A stretch of 64,000 bases of DNA from WRDS01 sp964492775 (lineage in GTDB: Bacteria; Actinomycetota; Coriobacteriia; Anaerosomatales; PHET01), in the NCBI GenBank assembly GCA_964492775.1, contig CAZBLH010000001.1, positions 1-64,000 on the forward strand. Reading direction: 5' to 3'. The position numbers and the translations under genes were made by a program. Below, one piece after another: positions 50,402-59,315 of the stretch. The notes below the pieces were generated by a model that worked only from the letters and a program-made list of their open reading frames with translations, searched no databases and was not told the origin of the DNA. How positions within the stretch are numbered: position 1 is the first letter of the stretch; the number at the start of each line of letters is the position of its first letter.

Positions 50402-52810
50402 GTGCCTGTAACGCCCGGACAGGAGGAACTGAGCCCTACCGTTCTTGTCGTGTTCGGCACGACGGGCGATCTGTTCGCGCGCAAGGTAGTGCCCTCGCTC
50501 CAATACCTGTGGGAGCTCGGGCATCTCCCCGGCCGGCTGTGCGTGCTCGGGTTCGGCCGGAGAGACTGGGACGACGCCCGGTTGCAGCAGCATGTGCGCG
50601 AGATCCTCGAGGAACGCGCTTCCGGAGCCGACGCCTCCGAATTCACTCGGTTGTTCCGTTACCAGCGCGGAGAGTTCGCCGATGCGGAGTCCTTCTCGGC
50701 GGTGCGCAGAAGCGTTGATGCGATCCAGGACGAGTGGGGGGTCTGCCCCAACCGGCTCTTCTACCTCGCCGTTCCGCCGGAGCACAACACGACGATTCTC
50801 CGGAACCTGGCGGCCTCGGGGCTGACGGACGCGTGCAGCGAGGACGAGGGTTGGACACGCGTGCTGATCGAGAAGCCGTTCGGCCGCGACCTGCCGAGCG
50901 CGCGTGGGGCCAACGCACTGCTGAAGGATCTGTTCAGGCCCGAGCAGGTCTACCTCATCGACCACTACCTCTCGAAGGAGTTGCTGCGAGGGCTAGAGGA
51001 CTTCCGCTTCTCGAACAACTTGTTCGAGAGCGAGTGGGGGCGCGAGACCGTGGAGCGCATTGACATCTCGCTGCTCGAGTCCGTTGGCGTCGAGAGGCGC
51101 GGGGCGTTCTACGACGGGCTCGGCGCTCTGCGCGATGTCGGGCAGAACCACCTGATGCAGATGCTCGCCTTGATCGCGATGGAGCAGCCGGACTCGTCCG
51201 ACGCGGATGCGGTGCGCTCGGCCCGCGCCGAAGCGATCGGACTGCTTCGACCCCTGGAGTCCCACGAGATTGGATCGAGGACGTTCCGCGCCCAGTACAG
51301 CAGCTACCGCGGGATCGACGGAGTGGATCCGAAGAGTGAGACGGAGACGTACTTCCGCGTAGAGAGCGAGCTCACTGGCCCGCGGTGGGCGGGCGTACCG
51401 GTGATGATCGAGTCCGGGAAGCGAATGGGCGAGGCGTGCAAGCGTATCGTCGTCACGCTTCGTGCCCTGGTCACCTGCGGTTCGCGGTGTGAAGCGCCGG
51501 GGATCGCCGAGTTCTCGAACCGCATCGAGTTCATGCTCGAACCTGACGAGTGCATCGAGATCGGATTCCGGGCAAAGAAGCCGGGATTCGATGACGTCCT
51601 CGAGCAGCGGAAGTTCACCTTCTACCTCCATGACAGGCGCGATCGTGTCCAGTACGTTGAGGAGTACGGGAAGCTTTTCTACGACGCCATACGCGGAGAT
51701 CAGTCCCTGTTCGTTTCGCCACAGGAGATCGAGGCCGGGTGGCGCTTTGCCGACCCGATTATCGACGGCTGGCTCAAGGGAGCAACGCCGCTTGCGAGCT
51801 ACGAGCCCGACTCGGATGCCGTGACGACGGCCGCCGAGAAGCTCATGGCAACTGCGGCCCCTTCTCGCGAGGTGGGAGTCTGCGGCCTCGGCAAGATGGG
51901 CGAGGGCCTCGCGCGCAACCTACTCGACAGCGGGTGGCGTGTGGTGGCGTGGAACCGCACGGCCGCCACAGCCGAGAAGATCGCCGCCTCCGCTCCCGGA
52001 CTGCAGGCAGCGCCCACGCTCGCCGAGCTCGTGGCCTCGCTCGAACCGCCACGGGTCGTGTGGCTGATGGTGCCGGCCGGCGCGCCAGTCGAAGAGCTGC
52101 TCTTCGGGGGCGGAGACGGTGGCGCGCCTGGCCTCGCGGCGTTGCTCGCGAGCGGCGACACCGTGATCGACGGTGGCAACTCCCACTACGCCGATGCTCC
52201 CCGCCGCGCCGCGAGGCTCGCGCAGGCGGGCGTGCGCTACCTCGACTGCGGGACGAGCGGTGGGCCCGCCGGCGCGAGGGCCGGCGCCTGCCTGATGATC
52301 GGCGGTTCGAGCGAGGCCTTCCGCGCGCTTGAGCCGATGTTCGCCGACGTCGCAGCCCCCGGGGCGTACGGGTACTTCGGCGAGAGCGGCGCGGGGCACT
52401 TCGTGAAGATGGTCCACAACGGCATCGAGTACGGAATGATGCAGGCGATCGCCGAGGGATTCGAGGTGCTGCGTGCCTCCGGCTTCGATCTCGACCTGGC
52501 CGAGGTCGCCAACGTCTATCAGCACCGCAGCGTCGTCGAGTCGCGGCTCGTGGGGTGGCTCGAGGAGGCATACCGCGAGTACGGCTCCGGCTTGGACCAC
52601 ATCAGCGGTGTGGTCGGGCACTCCGGAGAGGGTGAGTGGACGATTCAGGCAGCGGAGGAACTCGGCATACCGGTGCCTGCCATCACGGCGGCGTTTCAGG
52701 CGCGTCTCGCCTCGGCGGTCAAAGAGCGGTATGCAGGCAAGGTGTTGACCGCATTGCGCGATGGGTTCGGCGGGCACGGGATCGGTCCGGGGGGTGGGCC
52801 GCGCCGGTAG
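50402..52810 (+). CDS. zwf-gnd: Glucose-6-phosphate dehydrogenase fused to 6-phosphogluconate dehydrogenase
   Basis: 802 aa, GTG behind GAGGAG. Residues 1-481 are G6PDH: VFGTTGDLFARKVVPSL (NADP site), LIEKPFGRDL, LIDHYLSKELLRGL (active site), FYDGLGALRDVGQNHLMQ. Residues 482-802 are a short 6PGDH: GVCGLGKMGEGLARNLL, IDGGNSHYADAPRRA, CGTSGGPAGARAGACLMIGG, HFVKMVHNGIEYGMMQAI, GEGEWTIQAA. The two oxidative steps of the pentose phosphate pathway are thus in one chain, while the lactonase between them is absent from the neighbourhood. No stop or frame change near the junction. The 6PGDH half is the short, often NAD-linked type. Confidence 0.93.
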   Translation: MPVTPGQEELSPTVLVVFGTTGDLFARKVVPSLQYLWELGHLPGRLCVLGFGRRDWDDARLQQHVREILEERASGADASEFTRLFRYQRGEFADAESFSAVRRSVDAIQDEWGVCPNRLFYLAVPPEHNTTILRNLAASGLTDACSEDEGWTRVLIEKPFGRDLPSARGANALLKDLFRPEQVYLIDHYLSKELLRGLEDFRFSNNLFESEWGRETVERIDISLLESVGVERRGAFYDGLGALRDVGQNHLMQMLALIAMEQPDSSDADAVRSARAEAIGLLRPLESHEIGSRTFRAQYSSYRGIDGVDPKSETETYFRVESELTGPRWAGVPVMIESGKRMGEACKRIVVTLRALVTCGSRCEAPGIAEFSNRIEFMLEPDECIEIGFRAKKPGFDDVLEQRKFTFYLHDRRDRVQYVEEYGKLFYDAIRGDQSLFVSPQEIEAGWRFADPIIDGWLKGATPLASYEPDSDAVTTAAEKLMATAAPSREVGVCGLGKMGEGLARNLLDSGWRVVAWNRTAATAEKIAASAPGLQAAPTLAELVASLEPPRVVWLMVPAGAPVEELLFGGGDGGAPGLAALLASGDTVIDGGNSHYADAPRRAARLAQAGVRYLDCGTSGGPAGARAGACLMIGGSSEAFRALEPMFADVAAPGAYGYFGESGAGHFVKMVHNGIEYGMMQAIAEGFEVLRASGFDLDLAEVANVYQHRSVVESRLVGWLEEAYREYGSGLDHISGVVGHSGEGEWTIQAAEELGIPVPAITAAFQARLASAVKERYAGKVLTALRDGFGGHGIGPGGGPRR

Positions 52811-52822
52811 CGCCAGTCGCGG

Positions 52823-53095
52823 CTACATGCCCCACCACACCCAGGCCGCCACTGCCGCAAGCGCGAGTACCACCATCACCACGACGATCACGATCCGGCG
52901 CCTACGTCGCCGCATAGCCGTCTGGGGCGTTACGAAGGCCGTAGACTGGCCCCTGCGACCGTATACACCGAGCGTCGGCGCATAGTCGTGTCGCGGGCGT
53001 GTTCCGCGCCATCTTGATCGGGTGAAGATGCGCTTGGGAGAGCGTTCAGGCCCGCCGCCGTCCAGATACATATCGGCGGGCTTCCGCGCGCTCAC
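52823..53095 (-). CDS. Small single-TM protein of unknown function
   Basis: 90 aa. Basic N-terminal half (RKPADMYLDGGGPERSPKRIFTRSRWRG), a very basic RRRRRR segment at about 62-67, then one TM at the extreme C-terminus (IVIVVVMVVLALAAVAAWVWW). It is a tail-anchored-like topology. Its start overlaps the stop of the LOG-like gene by 4 bp, which supports it being real. No family recognised. Confidence 0.6.
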   Translation of the reverse strand: MSARKPADMYLDGGGPERSPKRIFTRSRWRGTRPRHDYAPTLGVYGRRGQSTAFVTPQTAMRRRRRRIVIVVVMVVLALAAVAAWVWWGM

Positions 53096-53586
53096 GCGAG
53101 GCCTTGCTCGGCGAGCAGCGTGCGGACGGCGGCGATTGCTGCGGCCGGCGTGGACACCACGGTCAGGAGGCCGTCATCCCGGTAGCGCGCGAATGCCGGA
53201 CCGAGCTCGAAGTCGACCGCGACGACGGGACGGCAATTCTTGAGCGCGAGCGCAACCTCGGAGACCGTGCCTGCGGATCCCGGCAGCGCGATGACCACTC
53301 GGCTGGCGAGTACGTTGATCGCGTTGCGCGCATCGCCCAGGCCGGTGGGGATGGCGATGTCGACTCCTGGTGCGACGGCATCGAACTCGTCACCGGGCAG
53401 GATGCCGACGGTGAGTCCGCCGGCCTCGGACGCGCCAGCGGAGGCGGCCGCCATCACCCCGGCGTCACGGCCGCCGGTGAGAAGCACCCAGCCATTCTCG
53501 GCGATCAGTTGCCCGATCTGGTGCGCCAGCTGAACCGTCGCTTCCTCTGCGACAGCTCCTCCTGCGACACCGATGACGGTCCGCAT
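53092..53586 (-). CDS. LOG/TIGR00725-family protein (Rossmann nucleotide-binding)
   Basis: 164 aa from the ATG at 53586 with GAGGGGG upstream; the longer frame to 53658 runs towards the neighbouring terminator. MRTVIGVAGGAV, LLTGGRDAGVMAAASAGASEAGG and IALPGSAGTVSEVALALK are the LOG-fold motifs; the last is PGxxGTxxE-like. The family includes cytokinin-type phosphoribohydrolases and proteins annotated as molybdenum cofactor carriers. This short TIGR00725 form has no assigned reaction. Confidence 0.85.
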   Translation of the reverse strand: MRTVIGVAGGAVAEEATVQLAHQIGQLIAENGWVLLTGGRDAGVMAAASAGASEAGGLTVGILPGDEFDAVAPGVDIAIPTGLGDARNAINVLASRVVIALPGSAGTVSEVALALKNCRPVVAVDFELGPAFARYRDDGLLTVVSTPAAAIAAVRTLLAEQGLA

Positions 53587-53647
53587 ACGCGCACCCCCTC
53601 GGCGACAGTGTAGTGGAGTACGCAATCGTGTGGCAGGAAATCTGCCG

Positions 53648-53680
53648 AGAAAAGACAACGACTCCGCATGTCGCGGAGCC
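53648..53680 (-). terminator. Terminator downstream of tRNA-Arg (ACG)
   Basis: On the minus strand CTCCGC-GACAT-GCGGAG forms a tight hairpin followed by TCGTTGTCTTTTC. It lies about 18 bp after the tRNA 3' end. Confidence 0.75.
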
Positions 53681-53695
53681 GTCGGTCAGTTCATG

Positions 53696-53772
53696 TGGCG
53701 CGCCCTGCAGGATTCGAACCTGCGACGTCCTGATTCGTAGTCAGGCCCTCTATCCAGCTGAGGTAAGGGCGC
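53696..53772 (-). tRNA. tRNA-Arg (anticodon ACG)
   Basis: Minus strand: acceptor GCGCCCT pairs with AGGGCGC. The anticodon stem CCTGA/TCAGG encloses CTACGAA, giving ACG. T-arm has GTTCGAATC, discriminator is G and CCA is encoded. A34 is expected to be edited to inosine by TadA (gene at 56386), reading CGU, CGC and CGA. Confidence 0.95.
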
Positions 53773-53859
53773 GCATGTGCCCGCCAGGGGCTTGGGTATC
53801 CTGCCATTCCGAGGCTGAACGTGTCAACCGCTCGCCACTTAGGCAGGTGAGTATTCAAC

Positions 53860-53954
53860 TGGCGGAGAGCGAGGGATTCGAACCCTCGAAGGGACTTTAT
53901 GGCCCCTTACTCGCTTAGCAGGCGAGCGCCTTCGACCGACTCGGCCAGCTCTCC
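53860..53954 (-). tRNA. tRNA-Ser (anticodon GCT)
   Basis: Minus strand: acceptor GGAGAGC pairs with GCTCTCC. The anticodon stem CTCGC/GCGAG encloses CTGCTAA, giving GCT. There is a long type II variable arm, a T-arm with GTTCGAATC, discriminator G and an encoded CCA. Decodes AGC/AGU. Lies about 90 bp upstream of tRNA-Arg on the same strand, so the two may be co-transcribed. Confidence 0.95.
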
Positions 53955-54075
53955 GCATACACATTGCGCAGTCAACAAAGCCCTGTGCACGTGCGGAACG
54001 ATATAGTACCTGCGGTTGCTCGGAGCGTAAAGCGTGCCAGCGGCAGACGCTTGCCCGCTTGGACGGGCCGACTCC

Positions 54076-54870
54076 CTAGAGCGCCAAGTCCAGCAGGCGC
54101 GCCGCATTGCGCCACGAGACCGCCTCAAGCTCCTCCTCGTCGAGACCGAGCCCACGCAGGAGCTCGATCTCGCGCGCTGCGTCGGTCCACGGAGAGTCAC
54201 TGCCGAACAGGACGCGATCGACGCCGTGCCCTCGGATGATCGAAACGACGTCGTCGCTCGGCAAATGGCCGAGAGTGTAGGCGGTGTCGAGGTAGACCCG
54301 CTCGCCCATGAGGTGCTCGGCGACATCGTCCCAGACCTCGTACCCGCCGAGGTGCGCCAGGATGACCGTGAGGTCCTCGTGCTCGGCAAGCAGGGTCTTG
54401 AAGGTCCTCGGCGTACCGCGAACGGTTTCGTAGGACGGGTCGGCGCCCGCGTGGAAGAGGATGGCGAGCCCATGCTCGGCCGCGGCGCGGTACACCGGGC
54501 TCATGCGGCTGTCGAGCGGGTCGAACTCCTGGAACTCGGGGTGCAGCTTGATGCCGCGCATGCCGAGAGCCGCCATCCGTGCGATCTCAGCTCCGGGCTC
54601 CTCGAAGTCGGGGTGCATGGCGCCGAAGGGGACGAAGCGATCGCTCGCGAGCGCGGCCGTCCAGGTATTGATGCTCTGCACCTGGCTGTGCTTGGTCGCG
54701 ACCGGCTGCAGCACCGAGACATCGATGCCGCCGCGGTCCATGGCGCCGAGCAGCCCACCGACGGTTCCGTCGGTGAACGGAGTATGCCGAGAACCCTTGA
54801 TGAGCGCCGCAGTCGCCCGGCCGGCGACGGCGTCAGGGAAGACGTGCGTGTGTATGTCTACGACGGGCAT
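54076..54870 (-). CDS. Amidohydrolase-2-family metal-dependent hydrolase
   Basis: 264 aa, ATG with GGAG upstream. TIM-barrel pattern with VVDIHTHVFPD (HxH metal site at about 6-8), GIKLHPEFQEF, GLAILFHAGADP, VILAHLGGYEVWD and a late Asp in VLFGSDSPW. This is the PF04909 group, which includes decarboxylases and hydrolases of small cyclic acids. Substrate not predictable. Single gene between tRNA-Ser(GCT) and the membrane protein at 54928. Confidence 0.88.
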   Translation of the reverse strand: MPVVDIHTHVFPDAVAGRATAALIKGSRHTPFTDGTVGGLLGAMDRGGIDVSVLQPVATKHSQVQSINTWTAALASDRFVPFGAMHPDFEEPGAEIARMAALGMRGIKLHPEFQEFDPLDSRMSPVYRAAAEHGLAILFHAGADPSYETVRGTPRTFKTLLAEHEDLTVILAHLGGYEVWDDVAEHLMGERVYLDTAYTLGHLPSDDVVSIIRGHGVDRVLFGSDSPWTDAAREIELLRGLGLDEEELEAVSWRNAARLLDLAL

Positions 54871-54927
54871 GGGTGCTCCGTTTCCGTTCCTACTTGGGGG
54901 AAGGGAGCGTCGCGCCCTCCGTCCCTG

Positions 54928-56139
54928 TTACTGCGCGTCCTCGAGGGCGGCGCCTAAAGGAGCTGCGGTGTAGCCTACGCCGTTGAGTGCAGCGAGTATC
55001 TGTGACTCCTGGACCTGAGAGTCGCAGTAGCGCACCTCGATGCGGGACTCGCCGAGGTGCAGCGTGGCGTTGCCGACGCCAGTCACGCTTCGTAGCGATT
55101 CAAGCACCTTGTTGGAGTCGGCCTCGAGGTCTGCGCCTGCAGGCGGAGTCAGCCCGATGTTGGAGGTCGTACACGTGTCGACCTGCGCGTACACCATGTC
55201 GATTGTGTCACCGGTCCGCACGCCGGCACGGCCGGAGTTGAGCGCGACGATCGCGAGCCCCACGAGTACCAGCGCGACGACGCCGAGCGCGATCGTCTTG
55301 GGAGGGATGCCGCCCTTCTCGGCCTTGGCGACTGGCGAGGCCGGTCCGGATCCCTGCTTCGATGCGGCCGTGCGGGACTTCTTTGTAGGCTCTGCGGCGG
55401 CTTCGGACTCGCCGCCAGCTCCCGCCATCTTGCGCCGGATGCCGATCACCATCAACGCGAATGCTGCAGCCGCAAGCGCGAAGACCGCAATCAGGGGCGC
55501 GTTAACCGAAGACCCCGAGCCCTGCGCGGAGCCGGTCGGCGCGGCGGGCGGCGCGTAGACGAACGACAGCGTCACGGTCTGTCCCGCCGGGACGTTCTCA
55601 ACCGCGCGAGCGTAGTAGTTGCGGCCGTCGTCCCCAGCAATCGTTTGAGCGCCCTCTGCGGGCGTCACGATCGTCGCGGAAGCGGGGATCAGGTAGCGTA
55701 TCTCGACCCGGGGGACAGCGTTCGAGGCGGTCCATTTGAAGTCGACCTTGCGGTTGGCGCCGTCAAACGTGGAGACGGCAGGGATAGTGAACTCGAGCTG
55801 GCCAGTCAGGCTCTTGGTAAGGGTGAATGTGTAGACATCGTACGACTCGCCCTGCTTCACGGTGTACTTGACCTCGGGGTCGGAGGCCAGGTCACCGCCG
55901 AGAATCTCGCCTGCCCACATGATCTGCGCGCCCGATGGCGCCGAAATCTCGACTGTTGCGGGTAGCGGGGTGTTCTCGGGAAGCGTGCCCGAGATGATGA
56001 ACGTAGTTGAGCTGCCCTCCTCGTACGCAAGCATTGAGACGCCCTTCCAGGGCTGCGGGGCAGCGGCGGCAGTAGCCGCAGGCACAAGGAGAGCGAGGAC
56101 GACGAGGGACAACAACGTGGCGCGGATCGCGCGGGACAT
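54928..56139 (-). CDS. Secreted/membrane protein with HMA-like C-terminal domain lacking CxxC
   Basis: 403 aa, ATG behind GGAGG. Signal peptide (TLLSLVVLALLVPAATAAAA), then a ~185-residue extracytoplasmic beta-rich region. A TM follows (LIAVFALAAAAFALMVIGIRR), then a Ser/Ala/Lys-rich cytoplasmic linker and a second TM (TIALGVVALVLVGLAIVAL). The C-terminal ~75 residues (VLESLRSVTGVGNATLHLGESRIEVRYCD, ILAALNGVGYTAA) look like a heavy-metal-associated ferredoxin-like fold. The first-strand CxxC is replaced by a DTCTTSN segment. Possibly metal or redox sensing at the envelope; no family recognised for the whole protein. Confidence 0.75.
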   Translation of the reverse strand: MSRAIRATLLSLVVLALLVPAATAAAAPQPWKGVSMLAYEEGSSTTFIISGTLPENTPLPATVEISAPSGAQIMWAGEILGGDLASDPEVKYTVKQGESYDVYTFTLTKSLTGQLEFTIPAVSTFDGANRKVDFKWTASNAVPRVEIRYLIPASATIVTPAEGAQTIAGDDGRNYYARAVENVPAGQTVTLSFVYAPPAAPTGSAQGSGSSVNAPLIAVFALAAAAFALMVIGIRRKMAGAGGESEAAAEPTKKSRTAASKQGSGPASPVAKAEKGGIPPKTIALGVVALVLVGLAIVALNSGRAGVRTGDTIDMVYAQVDTCTTSNIGLTPPAGADLEADSNKVLESLRSVTGVGNATLHLGESRIEVRYCDSQVQESQILAALNGVGYTAAPLGAALEDAQ

Positions 56140-56213
56140 GGAAGACCTCCGTGGATTCGTTGGACCGCAGCTTGCACCGAGTGGAGCAAGCGGTATGCCT
56201 CATTGTGGCCGCA

Positions 56214-56301
56214 TGGCGGAGGGGGTGGGATTCGAACCCACGAGCCCTTGCGGGCCGCTGGTTTTCAAGACCAGTGCATTCAACCACTCTGCCACCCCTC
56301 C
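56214..56301 (-). tRNA. tRNA-Ser (anticodon TGA)
   Basis: Minus strand: acceptor GGAGGGG pairs with CCCCTCC. The anticodon loop CTTGAAA gives TGA. Long variable arm, T-arm with GTTCGAATC, discriminator G and an encoded CCA. Decodes UCA and related UCN codons. Confidence 0.95.
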
Positions 56302-56385
56302 GCAAGGGCGTTCGCGGCGAGGGAAAGGATAGCATGCTCAACCCTTTTCGACCCCGCGCGCGTGTAGAATCGGTCCAGGGGAGGT

Positions 56386-56853
56386 ATGAGTCTGGCGATG
56401 ACCGACGAGGAGTACATGGAGATGGCGCTCGCTCAAGCCCGCCTCGCCGCGGAGCTGGGTGAGGTGCCGGTGGGCGCCGTGGTGGTCTGCGACGACGTGC
56501 TGGTCGCGCGCGCATACAACCGCCGGGAGATCGACCATGACCACGCAGGCCACGCCGAGCTGATTGCGATCCGAGAGGCCGCAGCTACGCTCGGCCGGTG
56601 GCGGCTCTCGGGCTGTACCGTCTACGTCACCCTCGAGCCCTGCCCAATGTGTGCCGGCCTCATGCACCAGGCCCGGATTGCACGCTGCGTGTATGCCGCG
56701 CCGGACCCGAAGGCGGGCGCGCTCGGCACGTTGTACGACCTCCACGATGATGAGCGGCTGAATCACCGCTTCGACGTGACTGCAGGTTGCTTGGAGCAGG
56801 AGTCGGCCGAGTTGCTCAGGTCCTTCTTCAAACGGCTGAGAGGCGGTACGTAG
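56386..56853 (+). CDS. tadA: tRNA-specific adenosine-34 deaminase
   Basis: 155 aa. Zinc-dependent deaminase motifs are complete: HAEL with the catalytic Glu near residue 59 and PCPMCAGLMH near 85-94. AGGGGAGG lies only 1 bp before the ATG at 56386, so the ATG at 56398 (MTDEEYMEMALAQA, typical TadA start) may be used instead. It converts A34 to inosine in tRNA-Arg(ACG), encoded 2.6 kb away. 2 bp separate it from the following gene. Confidence 0.95.
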   Translation: MSLAMTDEEYMEMALAQARLAAELGEVPVGAVVVCDDVLVARAYNRREIDHDHAGHAELIAIREAAATLGRWRLSGCTVYVTLEPCPMCAGLMHQARIARCVYAAPDPKAGALGTLYDLHDDERLNHRFDVTAGCLEQESAELLRSFFKRLRGGT

Positions 56854-56855
56854 AG

Positions 56856-58754
56856 GTGGCTGTCGAGAGAAGCTCCAGTTCATACGGCGTCTTGCCGAGG
56901 CTCTTCGTGGCGATTGCGTTGGTGCTCACCGCCGCCGCGTACTTCTCGGCGGCCTATCCTGCGAGTGCAGTGGCGAAGGAGTACTCGATCGCCGACGTGG
57001 TGATCCGGGCGCAGACCCACGCCGACGGCTCCATGGTCGTCACCGAGGAGCGCAGCTTCGACTTTGACGGCTCCTTCTCCGAGGTGCACTGGAGGTTCGA
57101 GACCGGCGGGGCGCAGCAGTACGAGATCATTGGCGTGAAGCAGACAGAGCCTGTAGCGCGCGACCTTGTGCGCACCGACGATAGCTTCGCGCTCGATCAG
57201 CGGCCCGAAGGCGCCTACCTCGTCAGAGATAGCGGCGGTGCCGTCGAAGTCTACGCTTTCCATCGCACCGAGGATGATCGTGCGACGTTTGTGCTCCAGT
57301 ACCGGGTGCGCGGCGCGGTGCAGCGCTTCTCGGACACGGCCGAGCTCTATTGGAAGGCGGTGGGAGAAGGCTGGGGAGTCCGGACCGATCGGGTGAGCGT
57401 GACGATCGAGCCCCCCGCGTCGCTCACCAAGCAACAGGTTCGCGCGTGGGCGCACGGACCGCTGACCGGCAACGTCGCTATCGCCGAGAACGGCGTTGTG
57501 ACCCTGGACGTGAGCAATGTCCCCGCCGAGACGTTCATTGAGGCACGCGTACTCTACCCGCCCGAAGCGGTCGCGCAGGCGCCGCTGATTGACCGACCGC
57601 GCGAGAGCGAGGTGCTGGAGGAGGAAGGCCGGCTCGCTGAGGAGGCCAACCGGCAGAGGAGCCAGGCCCGGCTCGTTACCGGCGCTGCCGTTGGCGGGAG
57701 CTGGATCGTCTCGCTCGGCGCGCTCGTTCTCGGCATCTGGGCGTTCTTCCGTCACGGACGCGAGCACAAGCCCGAGTTCGTCGGGCAGTACTACCGAGAA
57801 GACCCGCGCCCGGACCTGCACCCGGCAGTGATCGGTGCGCTGTGGCGTTTCGGCCGCGTGGAAGACGTCGACATCGCTGCGACACTCATGGATCTCGCCG
57901 ACAAGGGCGTGCTGCACATGCAGCCGGTCGAGATGGAGAAGCAGGGGATTGGTGGGCTGTTCGGCGGCACCGAACAGACCTACCAGCTCACGCGCGTGCC
58001 CGGTACCGAGGCCAAGCAGACCCGGCTCGACCGCCAGCTGCTCACGCTGCTGTTCAGCACAGTCGGGGGAGGCAGCGACACGCTGCTTCTGTCGGAGCTG
58101 CCCAAGTACGCGAAGAAGCACGCCGAGACCTTCTCGGCGAAGGTGAAGGAGTGGAAGGACGCGGCTTCGGCCGAGGCGGAGCAGCTCGGTTTCTTCGACT
58201 CCGCGAGCCGTGGATGGCAGATCGGCACGTTCATGGTGGCGGGCTTCACAGTTGCCGTGGGCTTTGCTGGCCTCGTGATCTCGGGCAGCCCGCTCGGGCT
58301 GGTCGCCGCGGTCCCGGTGGCTGTGGTGCTTGCGATTCTCGGTGTCTTTATGAATCGCCGCAGCCAGGAGGGCAACGAACTGTACAACATGTACGCCGCC
58401 GTCCGAAACTTCCTCAAAGACTTCAGCCGCTTGAACGAAGTGCCTCCGGCCTCGGTGGTGCTGTGGAACAGATTCCTTGTGCTCGCCGTGATCTTTGGCA
58501 TCGCCGAAGAGGTCATCGAGCAGCTGCGGGTGGTCCTGCCTGACGTCGTCTCCAACCCCGGGTTCCAGACCTCGTACTGGTGGGTCTACGCAGGCGGTCC
58601 GGGCCGCGTTTCGCCTGTCTCGGCTGTCTCCCGTTCGTTTGTGAGCGCCTCGCAGGTGGCGTCGAGTCAGATGTCGTCGGCCTCAGGTGGGGGCGGCGGC
58701 TTCTCTGGCGGTGGCGGTGGCGGTTTCGGCGGCGGCGGTGGCGGTGCGAGTTAG
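56856..58754 (+). CDS. DUF2207 membrane protein
   Basis: 632 aa from the GTG at 56856 (AGAGG immediately upstream). Signal/TM at about 14-40, an extracytoplasmic domain with the DUF2207 pattern (VVIRAQTHADGSMVVTEERSFDFDG, VHWRF), then a TM near 275-295. A cytoplasmic part contains PAVIGALWRFGRVEDVDIAATLMDLADKG, two more TMs (about 475-515) and a Gly-rich tail (FSGGGGGGFGGGGGG). The family is widespread in Gram-positives with unknown function. Placement after tadA by 2 bp suggests co-transcription. Confidence 0.9.
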   Translation: MAVERSSSSYGVLPRLFVAIALVLTAAAYFSAAYPASAVAKEYSIADVVIRAQTHADGSMVVTEERSFDFDGSFSEVHWRFETGGAQQYEIIGVKQTEPVARDLVRTDDSFALDQRPEGAYLVRDSGGAVEVYAFHRTEDDRATFVLQYRVRGAVQRFSDTAELYWKAVGEGWGVRTDRVSVTIEPPASLTKQQVRAWAHGPLTGNVAIAENGVVTLDVSNVPAETFIEARVLYPPEAVAQAPLIDRPRESEVLEEEGRLAEEANRQRSQARLVTGAAVGGSWIVSLGALVLGIWAFFRHGREHKPEFVGQYYREDPRPDLHPAVIGALWRFGRVEDVDIAATLMDLADKGVLHMQPVEMEKQGIGGLFGGTEQTYQLTRVPGTEAKQTRLDRQLLTLLFSTVGGGSDTLLLSELPKYAKKHAETFSAKVKEWKDAASAEAEQLGFFDSASRGWQIGTFMVAGFTVAVGFAGLVISGSPLGLVAAVPVAVVLAILGVFMNRRSQEGNELYNMYAAVRNFLKDFSRLNEVPPASVVLWNRFLVLAVIFGIAEEVIEQLRVVLPDVVSNPGFQTSYWWVYAGGPGRVSPVSAVSRSFVSASQVASSQMSSASGGGGGFSGGGGGGFGGGGGGAS

Positions 58755-58824
58755 CCTGCGACCAGCTGCCGGCGGGAACCGGCGCGTGCCGAGCGCCTCC
58801 GGCCGCAAGTCAGCGCGTAGGCCG

Positions 58825-59220
58825 TCAGCTGTAGCTCGGACGCTGGCCACCAGGTGGCTCCTTCTGGTCGCGCACGAACCAGTTCAAGAGTCCCGAGACC
58901 AAGCTGATCACGATGCCGCCCCAGAAGGCTGGCCAGAAACCGTCAACGTGGAAGCCGAGCCCGAGACCTTCGGCGACCCACGAAGAGAACCAGAGCATGA
59001 GCCCGTTGATAACGAGGTTGAACAGCCCCAGCGTGAGCATGATGCAGCCAATCGCACCGATCTTCAGGACCAAGCCGAGAGTGGCGTTTACCAGGCCGAT
59101 GATGAGTGCGGCGAATACGACGGCAACCGCTGCGTTTCCAGAGACGTCGATTCCCGGTACAAGGAGGACGGCGACTGCTACGGCGATCGATGTGATGAGC
59201 CATCGAATGACGAACCACAC
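58825..59220 (-). CDS. Phage-holin-4-2-family membrane protein
   Basis: 131 aa from the GTG at 59220, chosen because GAGAGGAG lies 7 bp upstream and the product then begins VWFVIRWLITSIAVAV, as in the family (PF04020). Four hydrophobic helices with GLVNATLGLVLKIGAIGCIMLTLGLFNLVINGLMLW. Despite the name these are ordinary chromosomal membrane proteins; no phage genes surround it. Divergent from the gene at 59316, with 95 bp between starts. Confidence 0.88.
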   Translation of the reverse strand: MWFVIRWLITSIAVAVAVLLVPGIDVSGNAAVAVVFAALIIGLVNATLGLVLKIGAIGCIMLTLGLFNLVINGLMLWFSSWVAEGLGLGFHVDGFWPAFWGGIVISLVSGLLNWFVRDQKEPPGGQRPSYS

Positions 59221-59315
59221 GGTGGCGCTCCTCTCGGCGGGGCTTGGGGCATGAACCATGTCGAATGTACCCAAGAACGGGAGGCGTCTTGAGACGGGTT
59301 CCAGAGGATGGCTTG

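Noticed and set aside
58825..59220. Prophage remnant suggested by the holin-family membrane protein
   Set aside because: The family is common on bacterial chromosomes, and no integrase, capsid, tail or lysin gene or attachment repeat is nearby.
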